Below, in pieces: positions 45,219 to 54,855 of a stretch of DNA of 64,000 nt. The stretch is taken from positions 62,001-126,000 of the forward strand of contig NZ_JAMB01000006.1 of assembly GCF_000521805.1 (NCBI RefSeq). Reading direction: 5' to 3'. How positions within the stretch are numbered: position 1 is the stretch's first letter; the number at the start of each line of letters is the position of its first letter. Both the position numbers and the translations under genes were made by a program. The notes under the pieces are model-generated. The model did no database searches, was not told the DNA's origin, and saw nothing but the letters and a program-made list of their open reading frames with translations. This DNA is from Marinomonas ushuaiensis DSM 15871 (GTDB lineage Bacteria; Pseudomonadota; Gammaproteobacteria; Pseudomonadales; Marinomonadaceae).

Positions 45219-45948
45219 AAGTATTCAGCTCTAATTCCAATCGATAAGGGTGCTTGCCAACAGCAATCCCGCAAATTCCATCAATTAGCATTTGATGATA
45301 AAGAAGCTCTCTATCGACATAGCCAGAAAGTTTTTTAACAATTGGAAAAACAATTAAATTAGCAAAACCTTGCCCATAAAGTGTAGAGACAAATGCAACG
45401 GCAATACCTTGGCCGAGAGCTTCTGGACTGTCTAAATTTGCCATCGCCTGAATAAGACCAAGAACAGACCCCATAATCCCCAATGTTGGTGCATAACCTC
45501 CTATTGATTCGATGAAGGCAACACTTTTCATTTTCTTATCATATATACGAACGGCATCATCATTAAGTCGATCGACTAATAAATCTGGATCAACTCCATC
45601 AACAACCATTTGCAACGCTCTGCTAGAAAACGGGTTGTCAAACGATCGGACATCAGACTCTAGAGCAAACAAAGACAAACGTCTGGATTTATGTGCAAGG
45701 TTATTTAGGAGAGCTCGGGCAGAATTGAAATCATATACAGGTGGGAATAAGCTCCATTTCAGCAATACAAATGCACGAACAGCATCTTTAATATTACTTT
45801 GAATTAATGTAGCACCTAAACTACCTGCTATAACGATAATAGCGGAAGGGAGGTTTAGGAGGAGAACAACGTCACCTCCACCCAACCAATTAGCAAAGAA
45901 TACAGAACTAAACGCAATTAAAAGTCCTGCTAAGGTAACAAAATCCAT
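45211..45948 (-). CDS. motC: Flagellar stator protein MotC (MotA family)
   Basis: MotC is the four-helix partner of MotD. It begins MDFVTLAGLLIAFSSVFFANWLGGGD, and the C-terminal helices contain APTLGIMGSVLGLIQAMANLDSPEALGQGIAVAFVSTLYGQG, the MotA/ExbB channel motif. Length 245 aa. Its start overlaps the cheB stop by one base. Confidence 0.93.
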   Translation of the reverse strand: MDFVTLAGLLIAFSSVFFANWLGGGDVVLLLNLPSAIIVIAGSLGATLIQSNIKDAVRAFVLLKWSLFPPVYDFNSARALLNNLAHKSRRLSLFALESDVRSFDNPFSSRALQMVVDGVDPDLLVDRLNDDAVRIYDKKMKSVAFIESIGGYAPTLGIMGSVLGLIQAMANLDSPEALGQGIAVAFVSTLYGQGFANLIVFPIVKKLSGYVDRELLYHQMLIDGICGIAVGKHPYRLELELNTYE

Positions 45949-47012
45949 TAGCTCACCTCACGTGCGATACGTTCACCAATATGTTCTAAATCAATAGTTT
46001 CATCAGCCAAATTGGCTTTTTCTACAGCCATTGGCATGCCATAAATAACACAAGACTCTTCGCTTTGAATCCAGACCTTGGAACCTGAGCTCTTAAGCAT
46101 ACGAGCACCTTCACGTCCATCTGCTCCCATTCCGGTCATAACAATAGACAGAACTTTACCTGGGTAACATTTTGACGCTGAACCAAAAGTCACATCAACT
46201 GATGGCTTATAGTTCAATCTTTCATCACCATCAAGAATACGAACACAACCACCGTTACGAGGGTCAATCATCATCTGCTTTCCACCTGGCGCTAATAAAG
46301 CAACGCCTGGTGTTAAGCGATCTCCGTCTTGCGCTTCTTTCACAGTGATCTGACAAATATTGTTTAATCTATCTGCAAAAGCACCAGTAAATGCCGCTGG
46401 CATATGTTGCACAACAACAAGTGGTGCTGCAAAGTCTTTTGGTAACTTACTAAGCACTGACTGAAGAGCCATAGGCCCACCAGTAGAAGTACCAATAGCA
46501 ACAAGACTAACCCGTTTCCTAGCTCGTGGAATAATGACACCACGCTCTGTTACAATTGGTTTAGGCGCTACTCGTGGTGCAAGTGCTTCAATTGGACCAC
46601 GGCGACCCGTAAGACGGGTTCTAGCAACCGCTAATACACGATCAACCAGAGCTCGCTTAACTACCGCAGAATCTCGAGAAATGTCCTCAAAATTCTTCGG
46701 CATAAAGTCAACTGCACCAGCCTCCAGTGCATCTAGAGTAACTTTAGCTCCCTCATGGGTTAATGAAGAAAACATAAGAACTGGAGTTGGCTTAAGCTTC
46801 ATGATACTAACTACGGCGGCGATACCATCTAAAACAGGCATCTCATAATCCATAGTCACAACATCAGGAGATAGAGACTGAACCTTATCTATTGCTTCTT
46901 GACCGTTATTAGCAGTACCAATTACAGTTAGCCGAGGATCTGCTTCAAATATTTCAACTAGACGACGTCGAAAAAAACCTGAGTCATCTACAACCAATAC
47001 CTTTACAGGCAT
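45948..47012 (-). CDS. cheB: Chemotaxis response regulator / methylesterase CheB
   Basis: CheB demethylates chemoreceptors. The N-terminal receiver has VVDDSGFFRRRL and the phosphoacceptor in VVTMDYEMPVLDG. The C-terminal methylesterase has GTSTGGPMALQSVL (catalytic Ser), VVQHMPAAFTGAFADRL (His) and MTGMGADGREGARML (Asp). Length 354 aa. No cheR lies in the window. Confidence 0.95.
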   Translation of the reverse strand: MPVKVLVVDDSGFFRRRLVEIFEADPRLTVIGTANNGQEAIDKVQSLSPDVVTMDYEMPVLDGIAAVVSIMKLKPTPVLMFSSLTHEGAKVTLDALEAGAVDFMPKNFEDISRDSAVVKRALVDRVLAVARTRLTGRRGPIEALAPRVAPKPIVTERGVIIPRARKRVSLVAIGTSTGGPMALQSVLSKLPKDFAAPLVVVQHMPAAFTGAFADRLNNICQITVKEAQDGDRLTPGVALLAPGGKQMMIDPRNGGCVRILDGDERLNYKPSVDVTFGSASKCYPGKVLSIVMTGMGADGREGARMLKSSGSKVWIQSEESCVIYGMPMAVEKANLADETIDLEHIGERIAREVS

Positions 47013-47038
47013 ATCAAATCCCCTGAATGAAAAGCGTA

Positions 47039-49219
47039 TTACCTTGATGCATAAGTTTTAAGCATACTAGGTACATCAAGAATTAATGCAATACGTCCAT
47101 CACCTGTAATCGTTGCACCAGCTATACCAGCAGTACCTTGCAACATTTTACCTAACGGCTTGATAACGACTTCTTCTTGACCTACTAATTGATCAACCAC
47201 AAAACCAACTTCACTCATTCCAACCTGTACAACAACCACATGGGCTTCTTCAGGTATATCATTGGTATCCGATTTTTTAACCAACCAATGTTTAAGATGG
47301 AATATTGGTAAGGTTTTCCCTCGAATTACAACAACTCGTTGGCCATCAACAATATTGGTTTTTTTCAAATTAAGATGAAATATTTCATTAACACTCACTA
47401 ATGGGAAAGCAAATGCTTGATCTGACAAGGTCACCATCAATGTCGGCATAATCGCAAGAGTCAAAGGTACCTTGATGATAAAACGAGACCCTTGACCAAG
47501 CACTGACTTAATATCCAAAGTACCGTTTAATTGAGATATTTTGGTTTTCACCACATCCATCCCAACACCACGGCCAGATACATCTGTAATCTCTACTTTT
47601 GTTGAGAAACCTGGAGCGAAGATCAAATTAAACGCTTCGTTATCAGACAAACGCTCAGCCGCATCCGTATCCATCAAACCTTTTTTAACTGCGATTCCTC
47701 GGAGTACGTTAGCATCCATACCTGCACCGTCATCTTCAATAGATAACAAGATATGATCACCTTCTTGCTCAGCAGATAAGATAACTGTACCTACACGAGG
47801 CTTACCATTTGCCTCCCGTACGTCTGGATCTTCAACACCATGATCCACAGAGTTTCTCACCAAGTGAACCAGTGGATCGGCTAACGCTTCTACTAGATTT
47901 TTATCTAGGTCTGTATCTTCACCACGAAGCACAAGATTAACTTCTTTTTTCATGGTTCTAGCTAGATCTCGAACGACTCGTGGGAACCGTCCAAAAACCT
48001 TTTTAATAGGCTGCATACGCGTTTTCATTACCGCATTTTGCAAATCACCTGTAACGACATCTAAATTCGATACTGCTTTACCCATCGACTCATCTTCACT
48101 CTGAAGACCTAAACGAACAAGACGATTTCGAACTAGTACAAGTTCGCCAACCATGTTCATTATGTCATCTAGACGCTTCGTATCGACTCGAACAGTTGTT
48201 TCCTGTGTTACTGGAACATTTGCAGCTTTTTCTTTTTCAGGCTCAGCAGCTTTGACTGCTGGCTTAGGTGCCGATTTAGGCGTTGCTTTTGGTTTAGCCG
48301 ATGCAGCCTTTACTTCAACTTTTGCAGCAGGCTCTGTAGCATTTTTATCGCTACCTTTTTCTTGTAAACTATCTAAAAGTGACTCAAATTCATCTTCTGT
48401 GATTAAATCAGAGTCAGCACCTGGCATCGGAGATTCTGCCTTAGATGATTTTTCCTCTTTCTTATTTGAATCAAGCTTATCAAGCAGAGCCTCAAATTCA
48501 TCTTCAGTTATTTCGTCTGAAGAAGCAGGAGATGGTGTAGCGTTATCATCAGAATCATTACTAAGCCCTGGTGCGCTACCGCCGTGAAGCTGGTTCAACA
48601 AAGCATCAAATTCTTCTTCTGTAATATCATCATCAGATTTCGGAGCTTCACTGATTTTTTTCGAATCATCTTCAGCAGAAGAATCGCCTAATGCATCAAG
48701 TAATGATTCAAATTCATCATCAGAGATATCTACAGGTTCATCGGATGGAGGTGTAGAAGAGGTATCATCCTGAAGCTCAACCGTCTCTTCGCTTGCATAA
48801 ACAGATTCGCCCGCAAGTTCTTCAGCCGTTGGAGCTGTTGCGTAAGCACTAAGTGCTGCTATTAATTCAGGATCCGCACGTTCAGGTACACCACCAGCAC
48901 GTACTGCGTCGAACATCTCGTTAACAGCGTCAAGCGCCTGCAAAACGATATCCATTAAGTCTGAATCAATTTTACGCTGACCATTTCTTAGAATATCGAA
49001 AACGTTTTCAGCATAATGACAACAATCAACAAGTGCTGTTAATTGTAAAAAGCCGGCACCGCCTTTAACTGTATGAAAACCACGAAATATCGCGTTAAGC
49101 AATGGTTTATCATCTGGATTCTGTTCCAGATCCACTAGCTGTTCAGAAAGCTGCTCTAAAATTTCGCCAGCTTCTACTAAAAAATCTTGTAATATTTCTT
49201 CATCAAGTTCGAAACTCAT
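47039..49219 (-). CDS. cheA: Chemotaxis sensor kinase CheA
   Basis: CheA phosphorylates CheY and CheB. It has an Hpt domain with phosphorylated His 49 (FHTVKGGAGFL), an acidic linker (about 130-340), dimerisation and HATPase domains (LVRNSVDHGVED, DDGAGMD, GRGVGMDVV) and a CheW-like C-terminus. The linker holds four near-identical helices of the form ITEDEFESLLDSL at residues 165-177, 199-211, 237-249 and 273-285. A Lys/Ala/Pro-rich stretch follows. Length 726 aa. Confidence 0.95.
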   Translation of the reverse strand: MSFELDEEILQDFLVEAGEILEQLSEQLVDLEQNPDDKPLLNAIFRGFHTVKGGAGFLQLTALVDCCHYAENVFDILRNGQRKIDSDLMDIVLQALDAVNEMFDAVRAGGVPERADPELIAALSAYATAPTAEELAGESVYASEETVELQDDTSSTPPSDEPVDISDDEFESLLDALGDSSAEDDSKKISEAPKSDDDITEEEFDALLNQLHGGSAPGLSNDSDDNATPSPASSDEITEDEFEALLDKLDSNKKEEKSSKAESPMPGADSDLITEDEFESLLDSLQEKGSDKNATEPAAKVEVKAASAKPKATPKSAPKPAVKAAEPEKEKAANVPVTQETTVRVDTKRLDDIMNMVGELVLVRNRLVRLGLQSEDESMGKAVSNLDVVTGDLQNAVMKTRMQPIKKVFGRFPRVVRDLARTMKKEVNLVLRGEDTDLDKNLVEALADPLVHLVRNSVDHGVEDPDVREANGKPRVGTVILSAEQEGDHILLSIEDDGAGMDANVLRGIAVKKGLMDTDAAERLSDNEAFNLIFAPGFSTKVEITDVSGRGVGMDVVKTKISQLNGTLDIKSVLGQGSRFIIKVPLTLAIMPTLMVTLSDQAFAFPLVSVNEIFHLNLKKTNIVDGQRVVVIRGKTLPIFHLKHWLVKKSDTNDIPEEAHVVVVQVGMSEVGFVVDQLVGQEEVVIKPLGKMLQGTAGIAGATITGDGRIALILDVPSMLKTYASR

Positions 49220-49231
49220 ACCCTGCCCCTT

Positions 49232-50017
49232 TTAGAAACCAAGACTTGATAGCAAGTCATCTACTTCATCTTGACTACCCAGAACTTCAGGGTTGCTTTG
49301 TTTATTAATAGCTGGACCATGACCGCGAGTATCATCATGTTCAAATTCGCTTTCTTTATGCTCAATTCCAGAAATACTATCAACGCGTCCAGCAACAGCT
49401 ACAAGATGAACAAGCTTGACCTCTACATCTCGAATTAAATCATTCACTCTAGCAATTACTTGACCGGTAAGATCTTGATAACCTTGCTCTAGAAGAATTG
49501 TGTTGAGGTTTGAATGCAAGGTAGTGGCACTTTCATCCGCATACCCTAAAAATAGGTCAATACGCTTATACAGATCTCGAAATTCTTGTGGAGTCAAATC
49601 TCTCTGAATCAAACGACTCCAATCTTTTCGCAGACCTCTAGCTTGAGTTTGCAACTCACTCGCAACAGGAACACTACTATCTACCATATCCATGGTTTTA
49701 TTGGCAGCTGCACTAGTCGTTTCAATAACATAATTCAGTCGATCTGAAGCATCTGTGATTTTACTCGTATCAGCTCCACCTTCACCAACAACCAAATCTA
49801 TTGAGTCAACTTGAAAATCGCGAATTGCATCATGTAAGCTTCTCGTCAAAAGACCCACTTCATTGTAGAAACTACTGTGGCGAGCTTCACTTAACTCTTG
49901 AATTTTTTGAATTGCACCACTGAAGTCACCAACTTCAATATGATTCAAAAGCTCTACTGCACCATCTTTAACTAGTTGCTCAAATTCCACGAACCCAGAT
50001 CCCAATTTATTTGACAT
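49232..50017 (-). CDS. cheZ: Protein phosphatase CheZ
   Basis: CheZ dephosphorylates CheY-P. The 261-aa protein is a long helical hairpin, with the catalytic region in LEQGYQDLTGQVIARVNDLI (Asp and Gln of the active site) and the CheY-binding C-terminal helix LGSQDEVDDLLSSLGF after a flexible linker. It lies 9 bases after cheY. Confidence 0.93.
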   Translation of the reverse strand: MSNKLGSGFVEFEQLVKDGAVELLNHIEVGDFSGAIQKIQELSEARHSSFYNEVGLLTRSLHDAIRDFQVDSIDLVVGEGGADTSKITDASDRLNYVIETTSAAANKTMDMVDSSVPVASELQTQARGLRKDWSRLIQRDLTPQEFRDLYKRIDLFLGYADESATTLHSNLNTILLEQGYQDLTGQVIARVNDLIRDVEVKLVHLVAVAGRVDSISGIEHKESEFEHDDTRGHGPAINKQSNPEVLGSQDEVDDLLSSLGF

Positions 50018-50026
50018 CTACATTCC

Positions 50027-50419
50027 CTATTTAGCGGCATCTATTCGTTCGAATATTTTCTCAATTTTTTCCTTGAGAGCAACAGCAGTAAACGGCTTAA
50101 CAACATAACCATTTACCCCTGCTTGTGCAGCGGCAATAATTTGGTCACGCTTAGCTTCAGCGGTCACCATAAGAACAGGAGTAGTTTTTAATTTTTCATC
50201 GGCACGAACAGCTCGCAGCAGTTCGATTCCAGTCATTCCAGGCATATTCCAATCAGTAACAAGGAAATCAATTGTTCCGCCTTGAAGTATAGGTAATGCT
50301 GTCGTTCCATCATCTGCTTCGACTGTATTGGTAAACCCCAAATCCCGCAGCAAATTTTTAATGATTCGTCTCATTGTCGAGAAATCATCAACAATCAGGA
50401 TTTTCATATTTTTATCCAA
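50027..50419 (-). CDS. cheY: Chemotaxis response regulator CheY
   Basis: CheY binds the flagellar switch when phosphorylated. The receiver shows [20 protein letters not shown], the phosphoacceptor in [21 protein letters not shown] and YVVKPFTA. The start is not certain. TTG 50419 lies five bases after GGAGG and gives [12 protein letters not shown], while ATG 50407 matches the family start but is 17 bases from that site. The frame opens further, to 50452, without support. Confidence 0.93.
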   Translation of the reverse strand: MDKNMKILIVDDFSTMRRIIKNLLRDLGFTNTVEADDGTTALPILQGGTIDFLVTDWNMPGMTGIELLRAVRADEKLKTTPVLMVTAEAKRDQIIAAAQAGVNGYVVKPFTAVALKEKIEKIFERIDAAK

Positions 50420-50462
50420 TGCAACCTCCACACCCAAAAGGTAATATTCCAAAACTCATAGT

Positions 50463-51200
50463 TTAATCTCGCCAATTACTTAATCGAGCCCTTAAACGCA
50501 TAGCCGCCTGACTATGAATTTGACTAACTCTTGATTCACTGACGCCGAGTACAGCACCAATTTCTTTTAAATTTAACTCTTCATTGTAGTAAAGAGATAA
50601 TACTAACTTTTCTCTTTCTGGCAGGTTATCTATTTCTTTTACCAATTCATTTTGAAAACCACTTTCCTCAACCAAAGAATAAGGTGAGTTTTCAAACTCT
50701 GACTCCGAACTTTCTAAATTATTAGTATCAGAATCTAGCATTTCTTCATAACTAAATAATTGAGTCGACATGGAAGAATGTATTATCTCATGGTATTCAT
50801 TTACACCAATTTCCATATGAGCCGCGATTTCTACGTCAGAAACGTTACGACCTAACTTCGCCTCTAATTCTTTAATTGCATTATTAACCGCCCTACCATT
50901 TCGTCGAACCGAACGTGGCGCCCAATCCGTTTTTCGTACTTCATCCATCATGGATCCACGAATACGAATGCCGGCATAGGTTTCAAAACTGGCACCTTTT
51001 GTTGATTCGAAGCGCTTATACGCCTCAATCAAGCCCATCATGCCTGCTTGCGTCAAGTCATCAACATCAACACTATCTGGTAGACGCGCCAATAAATGAT
51101 AAGCAATTTTTTTCACTAAATACCCATACTGCTCAACAATCGAATCTATCGAGAGTGCTGCTTTTTTAGAGTATGTGTTATATCCATTCTTGGTCTGCAT
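50463..51200 (-). CDS. fliA: Flagellar sigma factor FliA (sigma-28)
   Basis: FliA directs late flagellar and chemotaxis transcription. Region 2 has RLPDSVDVDDLTQAGMMGLIEAYKRFE and the family's TYAGIRIRGSMMDEVRKTDWAPRSVRR. Region 4 has EKLVLSLYYNEELNLKEIGAVLGVSESRVSQIHSQA. Length 245 aa is typical. It follows flhF directly with a 96-base gap, and the flhG/fleN gene usually found between them is absent. Confidence 0.95.
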   Translation of the reverse strand: MQTKNGYNTYSKKAALSIDSIVEQYGYLVKKIAYHLLARLPDSVDVDDLTQAGMMGLIEAYKRFESTKGASFETYAGIRIRGSMMDEVRKTDWAPRSVRRNGRAVNNAIKELEAKLGRNVSDVEIAAHMEIGVNEYHEIIHSSMSTQLFSYEEMLDSDTNNLESSESEFENSPYSLVEESGFQNELVKEIDNLPEREKLVLSLYYNEELNLKEIGAVLGVSESRVSQIHSQAAMRLRARLSNWRD

Positions 51201-51296
51201 AAAATATTCTAAGCAACCTTTACTATTTAAGTTAGTTGCGCCAAGTAACTGTACTGCATAGTTTGGCGTAACGCTTTCAGTAATAACATATTTTCA

Positions 51297-52604
51297 CTAA
51301 CTACCATACTTTAATGAACCATATAACTGACTGTAATGTTCTGCTGTATAAACAGCTCTACTAATTAAGTTATGCGCTCGCGCTGGTTCAATATCATCAG
51401 GTATACGCTGTCCATCTGCTATATATACAACAGGCAGACCTTCTTCAATAACTACACTAATTGCTTCACCAAGTGAAGCAGATTCATCAAGCTTACTCAA
51501 AACACAACCATCAAGCTGTACTTGAGAATAAACATCAATAACTGTTTTTAATACCTGTCGCTGACTCGTGCAAGGTAATACTAAAAGTTTTTTCAAACCC
51601 GACCGAGCTCTTTTCATCATTAATAATTGTCGCTCCAAGTTTGAATCCCTTGGGTTCATCCCGGCAGTATCAACAAGAACTAATGAATAATCTGAATACT
51701 TAGCCAAAACTTCATTTAAATCTGAATATTCATTAACCACTTCAACAGGAACATTTAAAATACGACCAAATGTTCTCAACTGCTCGTGAGCCGCAATACG
51801 ATAAGTGTCAGTTGTAATTAATACCACCCCATCAGCACCATGTTTTAAAACATGCTGCGCAGCAATTTTACCAATGGATGTAGTCTTACCAACACCTGTA
51901 GGCCCCATAAAGGCAATACAACCACGAAGCTCTGATGTATTTGAGCGAACTGGTATATAATCAGCTAAATGCGCCAACAATCGATTCCAGTCGTCTTCAC
52001 GGTCTTTTAAATCAATATCATCGATTAATCTCGATATCACAAAATCCGATAAGCCAAGCCCCTTTAGCTTTCCTCGCACCCGAGACTCAACCGCTGTAAT
52101 TTTAGAAGATACGCTATTTTCATTCTGCTGACGCTGCTCAAGGATTGCTCGCACGCTTTGAAGCTCTAACTCCATATCCCGTAACTGCTTAGCACTTTCT
52201 GTATTTCGTATCGATAAAGCCTCTTCTAAACGAGGATCTTCTTTATCATCAGACAAGGGTGGCATTTCAAATTTTGAAGAAGACATTTTCTGCTGTGGAG
52301 TGGCAGTATTAGATTCAATAGACGCATGCTTTTTGGCTTTCTCTATACGCTCCAAATATTCTGAACTAGGCTCTGAATATTGGCTAGGTCTAGGCTCAGA
52401 ATATTGGCTAGGTCTAGGCTCAGAAGAGCGCTTAGATGTCATATTTGAAGGCAATGAACCATCGTAATCCAAAGCGGCTACAATCTCTATCTCACCAGTA
52501 GGAAGACGTTGATTTGATAAAATAACAGCATCAGGACCTACAGCATCACGAACCTTTCGTATCGCTTGCCGCATGTCAGGAGCTCGAAACCGCCTAATTT
52601 GCAT
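51297..52604 (-). CDS. flhF: Flagellar placement GTPase FlhF
   Basis: FlhF is an SRP-type GTPase that puts the flagellum at the pole. The N-terminal basic domain MQIRRFRAPDMRQAIRKVRDAVG is followed by a variable linker. That linker contains the tandem SEPRPSQY peptide encoded by two perfect 24-bp repeats. The NG domain has GPTGVGKTTSIGKIAA (P-loop), DTYRIAAHEQLR, VDTAGMNPRD and LSKLDESASLG. Length 435 aa. Confidence 0.95.
   Translation of the reverse strand: MQIRRFRAPDMRQAIRKVRDAVGPDAVILSNQRLPTGEIEIVAALDYDGSLPSNMTSKRSSEPRPSQYSEPRPSQYSEPSSEYLERIEKAKKHASIESNTATPQQKMSSSKFEMPPLSDDKEDPRLEEALSIRNTESAKQLRDMELELQSVRAILEQRQQNENSVSSKITAVESRVRGKLKGLGLSDFVISRLIDDIDLKDREDDWNRLLAHLADYIPVRSNTSELRGCIAFMGPTGVGKTTSIGKIAAQHVLKHGADGVVLITTDTYRIAAHEQLRTFGRILNVPVEVVNEYSDLNEVLAKYSDYSLVLVDTAGMNPRDSNLERQLLMMKRARSGLKKLLVLPCTSQRQVLKTVIDVYSQVQLDGCVLSKLDESASLGEAISVVIEEGLPVVYIADGQRIPDDIEPARAHNLISRAVYTAEHYSQLYGSLKYGS
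52375..52422. repeat. Two perfect 24-bp tandem repeats in flhF
   Basis: The units at 52375-52398 and 52399-52422 are identical and in frame, coding for a repeated SEPRPSQY octapeptide in the linker of FlhF. A degenerate third copy of the first residues follows (SEPSSEYL). Confidence 0.92.
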
Positions 52605-52704
52605 GAATAACTCAATCCTTCCAGTATATTTTTCTTACAAATCCATAGCTTACCCGAAAGAATCAAATAAATATAGATACGATTAATTACATTAATCCTT
52701 AAAT

Positions 52705-54822
52705 CTATTGACCAATCACACCAACAACAGTAATACGTTTATGATCTGGAACTTCTTGATAAGAAAGAACAGACATATTCACCATACCATAACGCATAAA
52801 TCGAGCCAACATAGGGCGTATAGGAGCAGAGACAATTAAAATAGGTGTATTACCCATAGCTTCTTGTTGCTCTGCTGATTGACGCAATGAATTTTGCAAC
52901 TCTTCCGCCATTTGAGGCTCAAGTATAAGCGCCTCTTCATTCTTAATGCCTGACTGCTGACTCTGCTGAACAGTCTGCATCAGCATTTTTTCCAATTGAG
53001 GCTCCAACGTCAGCACTGGAATCTCCTCAACACCATCTGCCAAGGTTTGGATAATCAATCGAGACAACGAAGTTCGGACGGCTGCAGTCAATATCATAGG
53101 GTCTTGAGTTTTAGGCTGCACCCCCATAATTGATTCTGCAATCGTACGCATATCTCGAAGAGGAACACCTTCAATCAATAAGTTTTGTAGGATTTTCAAA
53201 AGCACACTTAAAGGAACCGTATTTGGAACAAGCTCTTCCGCCAACTTAGGATTATATTGCTTCAACAAACTTAATAATTGCTGAACTTCATCATGACCAA
53301 TTAACTCATAGGCATGTTTGTGCATAATCTGATTAATGTGCGTAGCCACCACCGTACTAACATCGACAACTGTATAGCCATAAGTCTGAGCTTGATCTCT
53401 TTTCTTAGGATCAATCCATACGGCATCCAACCCAAACGATGGGTCCTTACCAGGCACACCCTCTACCGTACCAAACACTTGTCCTGGATCGATAGCCAAA
53501 TCCTTATCAGGATGAACTTCAGCTTCCGCCAAACTCACCCCCATTAGCGTGACACGATAAGCATTTGGCATTAAGTCCAGATTGTCTCGAATATGCACAC
53601 TCGGCACCAAGAAACCCAAATCTTGAGACAACTTCCGACGAACACCTTTTATTCTTGCTAGCAACTCACCACCCTGAGTCTTATCAACTAAAGGAATTAA
53701 GCGATAACCAACTTCTAAACCAAGCATATCAACTGGAGCAACATCATCCCAACTAAGATCTTTCATTTCAGCTGGCACAGTTTTGTCCGTTGCAGGCTTC
53801 CCAGTCGAACCTTTCGCCTTCTTAGGCGCTTGTTTCTTTCGGTACTCAAGGAAATAAGCAAGACCACCAATACAAGCCGCTAAAGATAAAAATGAAAAAT
53901 GAGGCATACCAGGAACAATACCCATGATAGTCATCACACCTGCGGCAACATAGAGAGCTTTTGGAGAGCCGAACATTTGCTTCACTATTTGTGAGCCCAT
54001 GTCTCCAGTTTCATTAACTCGAGTCACCATGATGGCGGCAGCAGTAGAAAGCATAAGAGAAGGTAGCTGAGCAACCAGTCCATCACCAATAGTCAGTAAC
54101 GAATAACGCTCTATCGCTTCAGTAAACGACAAATCATGTTGTGCCATGCCGATGGATAAACCACCAATAATATTAATGCCAAGTATTAACAACCCAGCAA
54201 TGGCATCACCTTTTACAAATTTAGACGCACCATCCATAGAGCCATAAAACTCAGCTTCTGATGAAATCTCTATACGGCGAGCTTTAGCTTGCTCAGCATC
54301 AATCATGCCAGCATTTAAATCCGCATCGATCGCCATTTGCTTACCTGGCATCGCATCCAAGGTAAAACGCGCACTTACTTCAGATATACGTCCGGCACCC
54401 TTGGTTACCACTGCAAAGTTAATAATCATCAGAATTGCGAAAACAACAAAACCAACAACATAATTCCCGCCAATGACCACTTCACCAAACGCCTGAATCA
54501 CCTTACCAGCAGCATCACCACCCTCATGCCCATTCAGCAATACAACTCGTGTCGAAGCTACATTTAGCGCTAATCGCATCAAGGTAGAAACAAGCAAAAC
54601 AGTGGGGAAAACAGCAAAATCTAAAGGTCGCATGGAGTAAATCGCAACAAGTAAAACCACGATTGCTAAAGCGATATTAAAAGTAAAAAGAACATCCAAT
54701 AAAAAGGCAGGAATAGGTAAGATCATCATTGCCAAGAGAGACAACAACAAAATAGGAATACCTAGATTTCCACTAAAAACACCTTGAACTTGTCCTGCAA
54801 TACGACCACGGTCAAAATTCAC
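52705..54822 (-). CDS. flhA: Flagellar export gate protein FlhA
   Basis: FlhA is the large export-gate subunit. About eight membrane helices span residues 18-330. They include the FHIPEP signature region PTVLLVSTLMRLALNVASTR and the conserved cytoplasmic loop MPGKQMAIDADLNAG. The soluble C-terminal domain follows (about 365-705). Length 705 aa matches. It is 33 bases downstream of flhB. Confidence 0.96.
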   Translation of the reverse strand: MNFDRGRIAGQVQGVFSGNLGIPILLLSLLAMMILPIPAFLLDVLFTFNIALAIVVLLVAIYSMRPLDFAVFPTVLLVSTLMRLALNVASTRVVLLNGHEGGDAAGKVIQAFGEVVIGGNYVVGFVVFAILMIINFAVVTKGAGRISEVSARFTLDAMPGKQMAIDADLNAGMIDAEQAKARRIEISSEAEFYGSMDGASKFVKGDAIAGLLILGINIIGGLSIGMAQHDLSFTEAIERYSLLTIGDGLVAQLPSLMLSTAAAIMVTRVNETGDMGSQIVKQMFGSPKALYVAAGVMTIMGIVPGMPHFSFLSLAACIGGLAYFLEYRKKQAPKKAKGSTGKPATDKTVPAEMKDLSWDDVAPVDMLGLEVGYRLIPLVDKTQGGELLARIKGVRRKLSQDLGFLVPSVHIRDNLDLMPNAYRVTLMGVSLAEAEVHPDKDLAIDPGQVFGTVEGVPGKDPSFGLDAVWIDPKKRDQAQTYGYTVVDVSTVVATHINQIMHKHAYELIGHDEVQQLLSLLKQYNPKLAEELVPNTVPLSVLLKILQNLLIEGVPLRDMRTIAESIMGVQPKTQDPMILTAAVRTSLSRLIIQTLADGVEEIPVLTLEPQLEKMLMQTVQQSQQSGIKNEEALILEPQMAEELQNSLRQSAEQQEAMGNTPILIVSAPIRPMLARFMRYGMVNMSVLSYQEVPDHKRITVVGVIGQ

Positions 54823-54855
54823 ACTACAATCCTATAGAAAAATAACAAGACACGA

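Noticed and set aside
51235-51272. attC-like integron site
   Set aside because: The core (GTTRRRY) and inverse core positions do not fit, and no integrase or cassette is present.
51240-51300. Remnant of flhG in the flhF-fliA gap
   Set aside because: The 20-codon minus-strand frame shows no P-loop or other FlhG motif, so it cannot be called a pseudogene.
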